From Patagioenas fasciata (Eukaryota > Chordata > Aves > Columbiformes > Columbidae), in assembly GCF_037038585.1 (NCBI RefSeq), contig NC_092520.1, positions 189,700,604 through 189,764,603 of the forward strand: a stretch of DNA of 64,000 nucleotides, read 5' to 3'. A model generated the notes under the pieces. The model ran no database searches, was not told where the DNA came from, and saw only the letters and a list, made by a program, of their open reading frames with translations. Every line of letters begins with the position of its first letter. Positions within the stretch are counted from its first letter, which is position 1. This document shows, in pieces, positions 37,275 to 51,376 of this stretch. Both the position numbers and the translations under genes were made by a program.

Positions 37275-39550
37275 AACCTGTACTAGTATTTCTGCCTGGA
37301 AATGTAGGTTAGAAATGAGGTTTGATTTTTATTCAAATTTTACAACAAGGATTGATATTATATCATTGATGGACTCATAATTCTCAAGTGTCTTTCCACT
37401 GTTCCCTAAAGGAAAGTAGGGAACCATTTCTTCTTACAAAGGATGCAAAAGTGGGTTTTCTTGGATCAAAAGACATAAGATGTGACAGTAGTCAACTAGA
37501 ACGGATGACAAAATCTGCAAGGACACACTGATACACTTGTATGTCAAATCCAGTGAAGTTCATCTGGCCCATATACCTGTAGATTTTTCCCTCAGGCTAA
37601 CTTCACAGTGAGGAAAAATCATTACTTACTATATATAATTTCTCAAATGCATATATCAAAAAAAGTGAACATTGGAGCATCTTTTTTTTTTTCTTTCCAA
37701 GAAATATTTTCGATTAAGTTTCAAAAGGCAAAAGAAGTATTTAAAATTATCTCCATCAGAATATGACCTTCAGCAAGAAGCTGTCAACAAGATAGTGAGA
37801 CAGTCAGAATTGTTAACAGGACCCCAGAGAACTCAAATTGTAAGCAGTTTGCAAGGTTTGAGAGCTACAGTATGCAAATCAGACAGTGGAACCTTTAACT
37901 TTGCTAATGATAACCATCAGTCTACGCTTATAATCTTCTGGATAGTATTTTAGCTGATTCATCTTTGTTCTGTGACAGAGACATAGACTCCAGTGATTCA
38001 TTACTGTTACATTCCCATTAGTGGAATATTCACTCACCCTAGGGGCTTGTGTAATGGCAATCCACTGTAGGAAAAACACATTTCAGGTTCTGACAGATTT
38101 TTTTGTAAATACTTTAATTATTTTGACTTCAGGCAAATATATAAAAGAAGAAACTCTCTCATGCCTGTTATTCTCAGTTAAGGCCTGAGACACAACACAA
38201 AGTAGGCTGTGGAGTCAAGCCGTAATGCAACCGATACATGTCATGCACAGCATTCTGAGGCTTAGTGATTCAAAAAACAGGCAATGATTTGGTCCACAAA
38301 CACATGGCAGCCATTATACAGCCACCAATAACTCACCCTCAGCATTAGTCATTAATGCCCTTTCTTGAGAACTGGTGTTCCAGCCAGGACTATGGAATTT
38401 GCAGCCACTATTATTCATTTCCTTTTGCACCATGATAAATGAGAGGGATCTGGATTGACCAAGCTGAGTAGCTGCGTTTCCTTGTTCTGCACTGTCTCTG
38501 TTCCAGTCAGTATTAACTTCCAAATCAGTCTGTTTGATAATAATGATTCCATTTTAGGGGGAGTGATATTTCTAACCTGATGAAATCATCTGACCATCTA
38601 GACTCCATATAGTCAATAGACAAAGCAAGCTCTTTCTGACATGCTTGTCTTCCTCAGTCAGGTGATTTGTATTCCAAAATTCCTTATTTATCTCCCTTCC
38701 TATAAGGAAGATGGGGTTTGTTAGTTCTGGCTACATGGATAATCCAGTTCCGTTGTTTAAGGAACTAGTTGAGACCAGATCCAATCCTTTGCTCTTACTA
38801 GCTTAGGAATGCTAACTTCATATTTAAATTTAGGTGAAATGGCTCCAAACCTTCAGTGGACTATTCAGAGACTACAAATTAGAAGTTTAACTAGCGACAA
38901 AATTAGGAGACTTCAGTGTCTTCCAGACATTCTTTCTAGGACACCTATCACAACGGATCTTGCACACTTAAGGCAATTGATTTTAGCTGTCGCTATGAAT
39001 AACCTCCTTCAAGTAGCCTTTCTTCACAGTTTGTCACATATCCTTCACAAACACGCACACACATGAAGAAAATAAATTAACATAAAGAGCTATGGTAATT
39101 CTCGAAGAATAAGGAATATTTACTATTAGTACTGTTGCAAAATATTTGTCCTGTCTAGACTCTAGACGTGTGACAGTAAACAGAAGCAATCTCCTCTTTC
39201 ACCCAAACACTGTGATGGAAAGGGCTAATTTTTCAGTCTACGCGTGGCTTCCATCAGGCAGCTACTTGAATTAAGCTGAGATATGGGAACTCAAAATGAT
39301 AGCAAGGAAAAATCTATCTCTGTGAATGGCAGCAATAATAATTCAGAGAACATTGTTGTGATGAAGCCTCACGTTACTGCATTTTCTGCCAGCAGCTGAA
39401 GTACCACTTGTTAAAGAGTTCATAGCTGTGTGAAAGCATATGTGTATTTCAGTTTGATCTCCCTTGAATATATTATATGCTGGAATAACTCCTTTTTTTC
39501 CTCCCCTCTCTATAAAATTTTATTTTAGTCAAATTTACTTTTTTATTTTT
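37275..39550. other. Unassigned stretch with two coding-like open frames
   Basis: No gene is supported. A frame at 37672-37953 (plus) follows a strong polypyrimidine tract ending CCAAG. Another at 38809-39066 (plus) ends 4 bp before an AATAAA (39071-39076). Neither product is recognised. Sequence at 38160-38560 has balanced composition and might be conserved noncoding DNA. Confidence 0.35.
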
Positions 39551-39630
39551 CACAGAATCACAGAATGTTAGGGACTGGAAGGGACCTCAAAAGACCATCT
39601 AGTCCAATTCCCCTGCTGGAGCAGGAAAAC
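39551..39630 (-). mobile_element. CR1 LINE 3' end fragment, minus strand
   Basis: CACAGAATCACAGAATGTTA, then GGGACTGGAAGGGACCTC and CCATCTAGTCCAATTCCCCTG, ending CTGGAGCAGG. This is the complement of the CR1 3' terminus, ~80 bp. It is cut on the 5' side soon after the GGAGCAGGA block. Confidence 0.95.
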
Positions 39631-39793
39631 TTTTGAAAGAGTTAGATTGTGTTAGCAGTGTTGTTATTCTTCCTACTATTAATACTTCAAATATTATAGA
39701 GGGAAGAGAGAATCCTTTCAGTAAAATACAAAATTCATCACAAACACATCCCACCTTTGTGGGCTTGTTGCATTCCAAGTAATGAGGAGCAGT

Positions 39794-39829
39794 AATTTCA
39801 CCCTAAATTAAAATTTCACCCTAAATTAA
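39794..39829. repeat. Perfect 18-bp tandem duplication
   Basis: AATTTCACCCTAAATTAA is present twice in direct succession (39794-39811 and 39812-39829). Confidence 0.95.
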
Positions 39830-40870
39830 AAAATAAAAAAGTAATCTATTTTTCGACTTCATGACAGTATTTATTGACACCATACTTCATACTAACAAGT
39901 ATTATCAAAGTTTTTCTAAATAAGAAACCGCAATCTGCAGTGACTGTTTATTTTTTTACAAATTTTGAGGACAGATGATTCAGTTCTGGATCTGAGATGG
40001 TAATTTTAACTGCCTAATAATGCAAATAATAGTTGTGACATTCTTGGAGTCCCGATGTTGCTCTGTCATGCCTACTTGAATTGTTCTCAGCATAACTGAT
40101 TATCACAATATTGTGGAAATTGGTGAATATGTATCATTTAATTAGATGTCCCATTTACCTAAAAAAGATTCAAAGGGTGTGATCTTGATAACTCAATTAC
40201 CTTTAATAAAATTGTAAGGTTTCAGTCTGTACCATGAAGACTCTTACCTGTGACTTCAGTTCAGGACCTGGTCATACAAGAAAAAGTTCATTTAAGCTTC
40301 TTAAAGTTGAGAAAGCAAGCTGCACATGGAAATCTGTAAGTTTGTTCAATGCTTAACTTGGAAGCAGTTATTGCTCACCTTTTTCTTTCCTCAACCTTCT
40401 GTTAATTGCCATTCCTATCTCTGGGCATGTACCCAATGCAAGCATACTGATCCTTGGTAGAATCTTTCAGTACCTCTGCAGGATTCCAAGAATGGGATTC
40501 CTCCCACATAATTCCAGTAATCTAAGGTGAACAGATTGTAACAAGCCACTTCTGTAGTTAATGAAGAAAAATAGACACAATATGAGGTAGTAAGATGCAG
40601 TCAAAATTATTGGTCAGGTTTATTCCAAGCTGCTCCCATTGTCTGTAAAGGACAATTTTACCGGCTGAGACACCAAAGTAGATGTGTTCTTCTAGACAAA
40701 AGAATACCCATTGAATTTGACAATATTTTGCATAAAATTATGAGGTTATAAACAGACTTGTACAAGAGGACAAATATTCCAATAATTAAACAATTAAACA
40801 CTTAGATAATTGAACAGTGACTTAACCTATACTTATTGTAGCTAATGCAATCTCCTCTGCATTTCCCAGA

Positions 40871-40898
40871 AGATTAACAAATTCACATTTGTTAATCT
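40871..40898. other. Perfect 11-bp hairpin with 6-nt loop
   Basis: AGATTAACAAA and TTTGTTAATCT are exact reverse complements around TTCACA. Confidence 0.8.
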
Positions 40899-42640
40899 CT
40901 GAAAGGTGAAAATATTGTGCCAACCATTTTTTCCTCATAAATCAGGTATCTGAAGAAACTCTGCTGATCTTCTTAGCATCATTATGCTGTAAAATTGATA
41001 AACCTCCAGAGAAAATATTAGATACTAAACCACTCTTACAATAAAACATTGATGATAATAATAAGAATTATGAGAATGTGCAAAATATGTATATATTTAT
41101 TCTCAGAACTACTCAAATATTCTTAATACGATTTCTAAAAGTAATTTATGTGGTATGTTTCACATATCATATTTCTTTAATATACAATGTTTAAAACCAG
41201 AAAAAGTGGATATGAGAGTGCAGGTAGTTTTCTGAAAAGTGCTATTAATTGTTTAGGTGAGTTAGAGTATAGAATCACACCAGCAAATAACCCAGGCATT
41301 CAAACCCATGTGAAAGCAAAACAGGTTCATTTCCATATGACAATTTTGAGGTTGCATTCGACAAGCTATATTTTATTAAGCTATATTTTTTGTGGACTGT
41401 ACTGATATCTGGGTTCTAATACTTGTATAATTTAAGAAAAAGAACAGATCTCTCATGTGAACAGGCGGGGACGTATTCATGTCAGGATATGTTAACACAG
41501 CAAACAAATCTTACTTTCAGAACTTCCTTTATGGGTATCTTAAAAGCTGAGCCATCTCTTTGACTCTGCAATATCAAAGTTCCTTATTAACTACAGAATC
41601 TTTGAGGATTCTTATTATAAATTCAGAATTTACCTCATATGTGAGTAGGTTACAGCACATATTAATTGTTCTTAAGAACATTCACTTTAAGATGCCAACT
41701 GATTATTGCCATAATTTATCACAACATGTTACCTCACAATTTGAAGCAGTGAACACAAGTTACTAGTAAAATTTTATTCTTTTTTAGTTAGAATCAATTT
41801 TAGAAAAGAAATTATCCATCCCAAGGCAGAGTTTGATCAATATATTAGCATGTAGAAATTAGGTGAAAGTAAACCTGATTTAATTTTGCAGTCCAAAAAG
41901 CTATGTCTTTTTGTTTTGTTTTGTTTTTTTTTTACCAAATTAAATCAAAGTCTTTCTCACTTGGCAAATGACCAGGGAAATATGTAGAGGAAGCAAGTGA
42001 AAGAAAAAGATCCTGAGAGTTTAGTAATGTTCTGCTTAGATGTAATGCATCTGAGCAGTACTTTGGAAGGTTTTTCATCCTGAGTTAGATTTTTGAAATT
42101 GCTGGAATTTGTCTGGGATTAATTTTCTTCACAGAGTTCATTCCATCTGCTCCCTGAACTATATAAAATATTGTCACATCTATTCAAATTTAAATACTTG
42201 AGAATACAACACTCCTTTGCCTTCACAACTTTGCCCTGAACAATCAAGAGCCATGCTTCCAGTTTTACTTAGAAGAAAAAAAGAGCAAAATAATTTGGTT
42301 TCTAATACATAATCTAATAATTTGGTATGAAGATTGCACACTTGTAATTGCATCAGGTCAGTTTATCTAATAGATTTGAAGTTTTCCTAGGTGAAATGTT
42401 CAAAGACTCAGAATAAAATGACATTGACGTGGTGGCTACGGGGTCTAATTCACACAGAAAGATATTTGGTGGTTATACTTTTGCATGTATTGTAAGTGTT
42501 GTTTGACTTGATTTGTCTTTTTAATTGATTGTTAATTTCTATTTTTAGACAGCATGCTCTGTATCATCTTGAAAAGCATTAAAATGTAAAAAAGTGTTGT
42601 TGATTTTCTTTTCCATTGTTTCAATCAGCTTTACAGCTAG

Positions 42641-42658
42641 AAAAAAAAAAAAAAAAAA
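42641..42658. repeat. Poly(A) run, A18
   Basis: A homopolymer tract. No retrocopy is recognised upstream. Confidence 0.9.
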
Positions 42659-44917
42659 TTGCAGTTGTGCTTCTAATTCTCCTTCTCACAAGTCACTGGG
42701 GCATATGATTTTTGTGTCATCTGAACCAGAATTAACAACCAGGGAGAGCATGAATGTCCCAGGAGTACTCTCTCTGTGTACTGCTAGATCCTGAAACACT
42801 TGATTAATTCACTGTATCTGTAGTTTTCCGATCTGACTCTTGCAAAGTTTATCAATGACTCTGTAATATTAGCTCTGCTATGAGGACCTTTGTGAAATAA
42901 AAACATACCACACATCCATTTCACTTCTTTAGCAACAGCACTATCAATGAAAAGATCCTAAACACTGCAGTGTATTTGGAGTTTGCCCAGCTACACTCAT
43001 AGGCACGTTCATATGGCAAGTGAATGGCTAAATATTATTGCACTGGTGTCAAAGCAGTTTCCTCTCCCTGGCGGCTGCTAACTAGAAGTCATCTTCCAAA
43101 GAGCAGTAGGGGTCTCTCTCCTGCTGGCCTATGATATTTCTGGGTACTGTCCTGTTTCAGCTAATATCGTTAAGCATTTCCTTCATGCACTGAGCATGTT
43201 GATGAAATAAATCCAGTTGAGAAGGAGCACCTGCTATTATAATTTCCCATACCTATACTGAAAATTTAAATCAAATTTAACTTCAGCAGTTTAATGCTTT
43301 CCTTAACTAAAAATATATGTGAGTCAATGAGAAAAATATCAAGTCAATGTATTTTCATAATGTGCGTTTTTAATGTTGTGGTACTGTGACAAAAGAGAAT
43401 TCTGAAGATTCATGTGTACCAGTCTGCTATATTATTATCAAAGTATATTCTGTGCATTTTCAAATAAGTATTAAGTAGTACATATTTGGTTATTTCTATA
43501 GAATATCTAGCTGCCAAAATACATCAAGGGTGTAAAATATTTAGAAGGGTACATAGCCTTACAGAGTCTGGCAAATTTATGTTGCTGCATACTGTGCTGT
43601 TCATTTAGGCTCTGTCTGCATTATTTAGAAATTTTCTATGTCATACTCTTGACTGCAATTTCACACACCATGTTATAGTTATCTAAATTCTGACTTTAGG
43701 CAACAGGTATCAGAGCTCCATGAGGAAACTGAAGCAAAGGAAAGTTATTGTACTGAGAAGTCAAGGACAGAGAAGTACTTTACTATCATGTCAGACCACT
43801 GACAGAGTATCTTGTCAGCTAAGCAGTATTTTTCCTGACTTCCAGCTGTTTTCATTTGTAAACAGAACAACAAAACTGTTGTAATGGAAGATGAACACTC
43901 TCATATCAAAGTGGAGGTAACACATCATAATGAGCTGTGGTCTCCAACTTTGTTCATTTATAATTTCAATGTAAACATGATGTCTAGAAAAGTTTTATGT
44001 GTGGCATCAAATCTTTGAGTCTTCCTCTGTTATGACTTGTTGCATCATTTGTATGGGACAGAGGAGGACCTAGGTCAATTTCTTCATATCAAGCAGTTGA
44101 ATACTTCAGGTATTTAAAACATGAACTGTGACATCTATGGAACTAACCTTAACACCAAGTTTTATTCTGTAAATCTGAGCTCCTGAAGTCCTTCTCTGTT
44201 TCCTGAAATGTGGTGCTATATAAACATTTTCACTATTTAAGACTAAGAATTCCTCCCCTTTTTCTTGTAAGTATTGGCAGAAGGTGTGTTAGGATTGAGC
44301 CACAGAGCACAGTGGGTGGCAAGCTGGCAGATGTTCCTGGTCTGTTTTAGTGAATGCTGAGCTGCAAATGGTGCAGATGAGGAGCAGTAGACTGCTTTCT
44401 GTTGCATCTTCTTCAGAGCTGAGTCTCCCACAGATAGCCTGGATGGGCAGCCATGGAAGTACTTCCCTAAGTAGCTGCACTTGGAGCTGCAAGACCTTAA
44501 TTGCAAGAAACATGTCAGAATCAGCTAATTTCTGAAACCTTTGAATTCTCTGAGTAGGTTAGTATTTTGATGTCAGTACTCAACCTCAGAAGTAGCCAAA
44601 ATTGTCCAGATCTGGCTCTTTTTTGACCTGAAAAATCTCTGTGCATCTGTGTATATGCTCTTATCTGGAGGCCTGAAGTCTCAACTTCATTGTGGAGGAG
44701 ACTGATGCATTACAAACACTAGCCAGATATCCCCTCTACAGTCCTGACTGCAGGAGTGACATATTCTGTCTGGAAGATGGAAAAGTCCTCTGGAAAGTAA
44801 CAGGCTGCATCTGAACCATGTCTGCCTGACACCGAAAGTGAACTTTAATTGCCTGCTTTTGGAAGACTGTCTTAAGTTCAAGGTTTATTTTACTAAAAAA
44901 GGGCTCTAAGGCTACTT

Positions 44918-45170
44918 AGAATCATAGAATTATTTCAGCTGGAAGAGACCCTCACGATCATCAAGCACAAACATAACCTAACCTAACTCTAGTACTAAAC
45001 CATGTCCCTAAGAACTTTGTCTATACACCTTTTAAACACCTTCAGGGATGGTGACTCAACCACTCGCTGAGAAGCCTGTTCTAACACCTGACAACCCTTT
45101 CCATTAAAATTTTCTCCTCATATCCAATCTAAACTTCCCCTGGCACAACTTGAGGCCATACCTCTCTAGC
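44918..45170 (-). mobile_element. CR1 LINE 3' portion, minus strand
   Basis: AGAATCATAGAATTATTTCAG, the complement of the CR1 3' tail, is followed by CTGGAAGAGACCC, TTTTAAACACCTTCAGGGATG, CCTGACAACCCTTTCCATTA, TATCCAATCTAAACTTCCCC and GGCACAACTTGAGGCCAT. The same blocks are in the longer copy at 59373-60380, so both belong to one CR1 subfamily, distinct from 18440-18907. Similarity fades after about 45170. Confidence 0.95.
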
Positions 45171-48100
45171 TTTAAAAGGAGTAAGCCTTGTTCAGTTAAG
45201 TGCCTTCCCACCTTGGCTTCCAAGTGATTCAAGAGCTTAAAGTTCAAGTCCTAAGTCAGGCATCAAAGCTAGTGGGAACTTCTGGGATTCCCAGACATCA
45301 CTATTTTTTCTGCCTGCTCTGAGTGGCTTTCCACCACCATACACAGATTTTGTAGATTACCTTTCCAAGGAACTCTATTGAATAGATAGGGAATGAGTTT
45401 GCCTGGTTTTGGTGTTGCGAATTATCCTGCTGGGCTATATCTAATTCTAACACACTGTGAAACTACTTAACCTACATCAGCTCATGACAAAGCAAAATGA
45501 AAACAGAATCCATTCAGGTGGACAACGTCAAATTATTATATATTAGTACTATCTCAAGACTGAAGTGTAGAGTCGCAGCTCAAGTAAGTACAAGCAACAT
45601 TCCCTAGGATGGTGAAGTATTTCCTCCCTTTAAACACAACTCCAGCAGAACCTACGCCATGTTCACACACAGCTGTACCACACTAAGAAACAAAGTTAAG
45701 CCAAAAGTCTTATGATGTCATGTTGATAAAACACAAATAAATCCTGAAATGAGTTACAGTGATGTGTTTAATCTCTTTAATACTCAGCATAAGAATTAGA
45801 TTAAATGATCCATTCACCACCTTTTCATGATGAAAGAAACCCCAGTGGTGTGTTTTTTCTTTTTTTCAGCACTTGTCATATTTTAATTCAAATGGTTGGG
45901 GTTTTATACATTTTTGGACAGTAGAGGCAGGCTAGTCTGATAACTCCAGGGTTCGCAAAGCCGGCTCTGAAATTTGCACCCTGGCAGGCAGGTGCTGTGC
46001 TTGGTGTCATGATGAAGAGGTCGTGTATCGATGTTTCAAGCAACTCAGGAAGTAAAAACAAGACAGACTTTTCAAGTTGCATCTACCTCATTTTTCCTTC
46101 TAACATGCAAGCTCTCCTGATTGGCTTTCATTTGCTCCTTTTTCAGGTAATTTAGTTTATTTTTTTTTAGCCATTATTCATATTAAATTTATAGCATTTG
46201 ATCAAGACACTCACAGCTGGCAATGAGTCAGATCTAAACATTATATCTTACTCATTTTCTCTGTCATTACTGCTAAATGAATTATAGGAGACCACTCTAA
46301 TGCAGAAAAGACTTTCTTAAAGTAACCCATGAAAAAAGTTACATAAATCAATGGGAAAGATATGGGAAAACCAAGTTTTTTTATCTCCATTCTAAATCAG
46401 TAGGATAGATCCACTGAAGTAGGCTAATTTTGGCAGACTTATGAATCTTGTGCCACTATTTTGTGTTTTAGATTCTGTCTCTTTTCATAGATCTTCCAGC
46501 ATTTATAGATAGAAGGAAACGCTATGAAAATGTATGTCAAATGTGAATGAAGTGTTCTGAAACCATTTCTTTAAGATGGTGAACTTCCCATTTTAGGATT
46601 CAAACTGCTGCTGGATTCTACAACTGACAAACTCATAATTTTTCAGAACAGCCCAAATTTATAATTCTTTGTGGTAGATTTCATTATAGCTATTATCTGG
46701 CTATAAGAAAGCATTAAATATCATATTTTTGTCTTACCGTTCTACTAGGATCAACTTGAAGATGACTGTCTCCAGCCCTCATAATGCAAGGGAGATAAAT
46801 GAGTTGCAATAATAATTTCCTGTGCAGATTTAGGAAATGATGAAGTGCTGGGGTCCCCTTTCAACCAGGATTTCTGGTAAACTGGACTGACTAAGGAAAC
46901 TGAACTGGGACAAGTTTTTGCTCCCACTGACACACTGCACAGGGGGAGGGAGGTTCAGGATTGGGCTAGATAGCAACTTAGGAACCAGGACTCTTAAACA
47001 CTGGGCAACTTATAGAGAACAGCAACAAATATTTCCATCCTAATAATGAGTACCATAAGATACTCACTGACAAAATGTGCTGCCATGAACCACAGCTATA
47101 TGAGCTATAAACTATTTTGCCGCTTGTATCTATTTTCTAAACAATTTGAATTTACTTCTTCTTCTTTCCATACCCTTTCCATACCCATTTTGAATATTCC
47201 TTAAGAGCAAGCCCAGTTGTTGCTTGGCTCACAGGTAAATTCACCACTGACATAATTCAAACTGACTTTACTGGACTTACCCAAGACCTGATTAAGGCTC
47301 AATTCCTGTATTTAAATGGAAGACATTTATGTAATTTTAAAAGTCCATATGTGCAAAGAAGAAACTTATAGAAGATCTGCAAAAAGTCCAATACCTTAGA
47401 ATGCTTTCTCATCTCCAGGATTTTCCACAAAGATTAGTATAACAGCACTTATTCTTTCTCATCGTACATCAGCTAGGCTAAAATAGTAATAGAATTTCAC
47501 ATTAAGGGCATAGCTCAAAAATAAAAGGCATACTCCAGTGTTTCTTTCCAAAGATAGATTACTTACCACTTTTTCAGTTGACTTTACTCTTTCCATCAAT
47601 TGATCTGACTTTTAAGGACGAAGTGGAGTTGTGTACTTCTAAACAGAGATAATTTTAGTAGTGTTGATCTAATGCAGGGTATTGAGGCTATAATATGAAG
47701 CTGACAAGACCATTACAGTCAGTCTGATATATTCAACCTAATTGCCTTTCATTCAGAGAAATAACTTTGGCCCAGTCACAGGGTATTTAATACTCATATC
47801 TTTGGAGTAGTTCAGTAAGTTCGTGGTTCTGCATAGCTTTCAGAAACATGCTCTCCATCAATTAAATTTCCTGCAGCAGGCTGCAACAAATCAGTCCCTG
47901 CCGTAACTAGATATTCCAGCACAGTTTTATTGTATAATAAATGGAAGGACTGGTTTTTATTAATAAAACGAGAGGGGACTATTTTTTATTATTGGTTCTA
48001 ACTTACAAGCATGTGGCCATACAAGAATGTACAGGAAATGGCTTCAAGTGCCTAATATTATTATAATTACTGTAATTCATCAGCTGCCAAATGACAAATA

Positions 48101-48598
48101 TGAGCAGTGTTTTTCTCTGCAAAAGTATCTGCTATTGATACACCTCTACTGTGCTATCAAACAAAAACTTAATGATAATGTGTGGAATGAAAGAAACATC
48201 TTTTCAGGTGCCTTCCTAAAGACCAAAACACAGAAGTAATTTTGACAGCTTGAGGGCTGAACAAATTGGTCCTTATTGCATTTCCTTGTGCAAATTACTT
48301 CTAAGTCCTCTATGTCTCTGTGTTCCTCCAGAGAAATAACACTTTTAAAGTCAGTAGGCTAACGAGCCTGGTACTATTAGAGCTGGGTTTTTGCAGACTT
48401 TTGACTTGGTTGATTGACTTTTTAAGTGACTTCTACAAAAGATTTATTTTCTCTCTGCCAAGCACCTATTATGTGCTCCAAAATAATAATTTGATGGTGA
48501 ATGGTGAGGTGTAGAAATTAGCAGACTAGTATCAAAAGTTGTGAAGGAAAAAACTGTGAATACTTGTACTCCATCTCCCTCTAGCCCTGCAGGCGGGT

Positions 48599-48652
48599 TT
48601 TTTTTTTGTTTGTTTGTTGGTTGGTTGTTTTTGTTTGTTTGTTTGTTTGTTT
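48599..48652. repeat. (GTTT)n / (GGTT)n low-complexity tract
   Basis: T11 followed by GTTT and GGTT units. Ordinary simple sequence. Confidence 0.9.
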
Positions 48653-51267
48653 CCCCAATTAACACTTACAGAGAGTAATTATTTGGAAGATATCCAGACA
48701 GCTAACTGATTTCTTAGAAATAAAACAATGAATTATTAGAAGAGAACAAACACAAGTCATGGTCCACGTGATCTCTTAAGCTTTTTTCTGTAAGAAAAAA
48801 GACTAATAAAATAGGTACAAACAACCCATTTTTTTCAATACTGTTTGTAAAAATAAGAGAATAAATGGGTTAAAGAAACGTACTTGCCAAATGCATAAAG
48901 AATATGAATGAGTAGGGCCATCTGAGGCAAAAGTTGTTGTTAGGCATGAGGACACTAGCTAAACCTCAGCTGAATCCTAATCATGCTTCTTTATCTCTTG
49001 GAGGTCATTGCTGTTTGTGTTAGAGGTGAAATTGCCAGGGCTTTCTGAGGTGTTCGACTGGAAATCAATCATTCTGAAACAGCTGAGAGTTTGTTAGTGG
49101 AAGCACAGGCAAGTCTGAAACCTCCTTATTGGCACACTGTAGCATGTACATACCAGATCCTATGACACCATGATTTTGCAGAGTTGCACTGCCCTTCACC
49201 CTGTCTTCTCCACCTCCAGAGTGCTCATGGGACTGTCTGTAGGCTCAGAGGTTAAGTATTGGACAAGAAAAGTAAGGCATGTAGTTAACTGTTCACATGT
49301 GCTAGTTTCCAAGTGAAAAAATATTGCAGTTAAAGAGAATCTGTTCTTTGTCTTTATATAATTTTAAAAATGCACAACCAAAGCCTATTTCAAATAAAGG
49401 ATTAAAATGGAACAGCTGGTGTAATTTGTTTGCCTTCTTACGTAAAACATCATCTTCAAATGATGGATACAGAAGTGTTACCTATTTAAATAAGAAGTTA
49501 AAGATGATTGCTGACCTGTTTAATTATCTCTGTGATTTGAAAGCTGTAGGTACAGAGTCAACTTTATAGTCACTTTACAAATTATTTTAATGAAAATATC
49601 ATTGGTTATCAAAAATTCATATGTACATTTGAAAGTTCCTCATATTATGCCAAATAGTTATTTCACTTTTGCTTAGCACAGGTATAACAAGGCCTCATGA
49701 TCGTAAATGTTAGAAAAAACTTCATAGATAAGAAGACTAACTACTATAAATATTAGTTTAATCTTAACAATCAAGCTTTAGTTTTGAGCTGTGGTTATCA
49801 TATTTTCATAGTAATTTCTGTGAGATACGTAATTGTATATCCAGAACAACGCATACATATTCGTAAGTGTGTAAAATATCTGGTTTTACACTTTTAAATA
49901 AAACATACTTGTAGGAAAAGAGCATTACAACCCATTAGAGTTACTATTTTCCAAGGCAAAATAATATTCAAGTAAAATGCAACAATTATTTGATTGACAT
50001 TTATATAAAGGGGTCATGTAGATAAATCATTAACATTTCCCTTGGAAAGACCACGTAAGAGATTCAAAAGACTTCTTTAATTTTGAAAAGTGTATTTTAT
50101 ATCCACACGGTGTAGGATCTATTACTACTTTTCAAGTTCTCTTAATTTCTGTGGACTACGTACATATAGTGTGTGAAAACCTTAAGAAGTTATGCAGGCA
50201 TAGGGTTCTCAGATTTTCAGGCGGCACTCAGTACAGTCTTTAAGTGTAAATCAAGTGAAAAATCAGTAGCTGAAGGAAATTAAGAATACTAAGGTAAATA
50301 AACAAAAATTATATACATATTTTCTTCATAGGATAAATTAATTCCTGTGTAAGTGACAACTAATTCTTTTACTTCTTGCTTACATAGATCAGTTCAAATG
50401 TGAAATGGTGTATCTGCTGAAATTAGTGGCAATACAATTGTGTGATTTCAATTGTTTGTTTTTTGACCATGACAACGTCATTATTAATGTTCAGTGTCTT
50501 GCTTCCTGCTTCCCAGACGAAGGGACAGAGGACTTTATGGTTTTTATGAATGATTATTTTAAACAAATACTTCCCATATTTCACAGATATTCACATTTGG
50601 TTTTACATCTCTTCATTATGTTCTTCATCTTTTCTTGCAGATAAGTTTATTATCATGATTATTTGCTGAAAGAGTACATATTAGGCTGATATTGCAGGAC
50701 ATGAAAGGCAGAGAAATTTTATGTCTTTAATCATTCTTATTAATGCCACAAAACTCCAGCTGTAGAACTAGAAAAATATCCTGTTTCTGTGTATTCATTC
50801 AAAACTTTTTGTATATAAAGAAAATACGACAAACTGCTCTAACAAAGAACGATTTTTACAAATGATTCTAGGAAATCTTTTTAGTACAATAAAGATGCTT
50901 GACAAAATCATGACTGTGGAGGGACACTTGTTTTTACATAGAAATGCAATGAGAAATAAAGTAATGTATTAACTATGAAATATGATTATTTGACTCTTGG
51001 CTTTCCATACTAACTTGTGGTGATGTTCTGCCCCAGGTATACAGTAGTAAGCAGTAACTCATGTCAGAAGATGCATTTGGCTGTATTACCGATTTAGAGA
51101 TATCAGATCCTACATAAATAACGAGAGATTAAAGGTAAGAACAAAAACTGCTACCTTTGACTGTACAAGAGAAAGTATCTATATGTAACTATCTACTTAA
51201 TTCTTGTTTTAGAATATCTAATGATAAAGATGTCTACTTTTCTCATCCTGATTCACGAAAGAAAAAA

Positions 51268-51376
51268 AATAAACAACAGCGACAAAAACCAAACCACACA
51301 CACATACACACACAAAAACAAACAAAAAACAACCAAAAAACCAAACAAAACAAAAAACAAAAAACAAACAAAAACC
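51268..51376. repeat. (CAAA)n-rich low-complexity tract
   Basis: About 110 bp of A-rich sequence with CAAA, ACAC and CCAA units. The plus-strand frame across it (51157-51453) owes its K, Q and N richness entirely to this tract and is not a gene. Confidence 0.92.

Larger units (their letters stand above)
39631..44917. other. Unassigned AT-rich stretch
   Basis: No gene or mobile element is recognised. It holds an 18-bp tandem duplication at 39794-39829, an 11-bp perfect hairpin at 40871-40898, a TTTTG tract at 41908-41935 and an A18 run at 42641-42658. A slightly GC-richer patch at 44240-44880 has overlapping open frames on both strands but no recognisable product. Confidence 0.4.

Noticed and set aside
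45953..46010. GGTTCGCAA segment resembling a tRNA T-arm
   Set aside because: No acceptor stem, D-arm or anticodon arm can be paired around it.
50405..50643. 79-codon frame ending at a TTTTCTTGCAG acceptor-like site
   Set aside because: The composition is hydrophobic AT-rich translation, and the acceptor-like site is at its end, which does not fit it being an exon; polypyrimidine-AG sites are frequent here.
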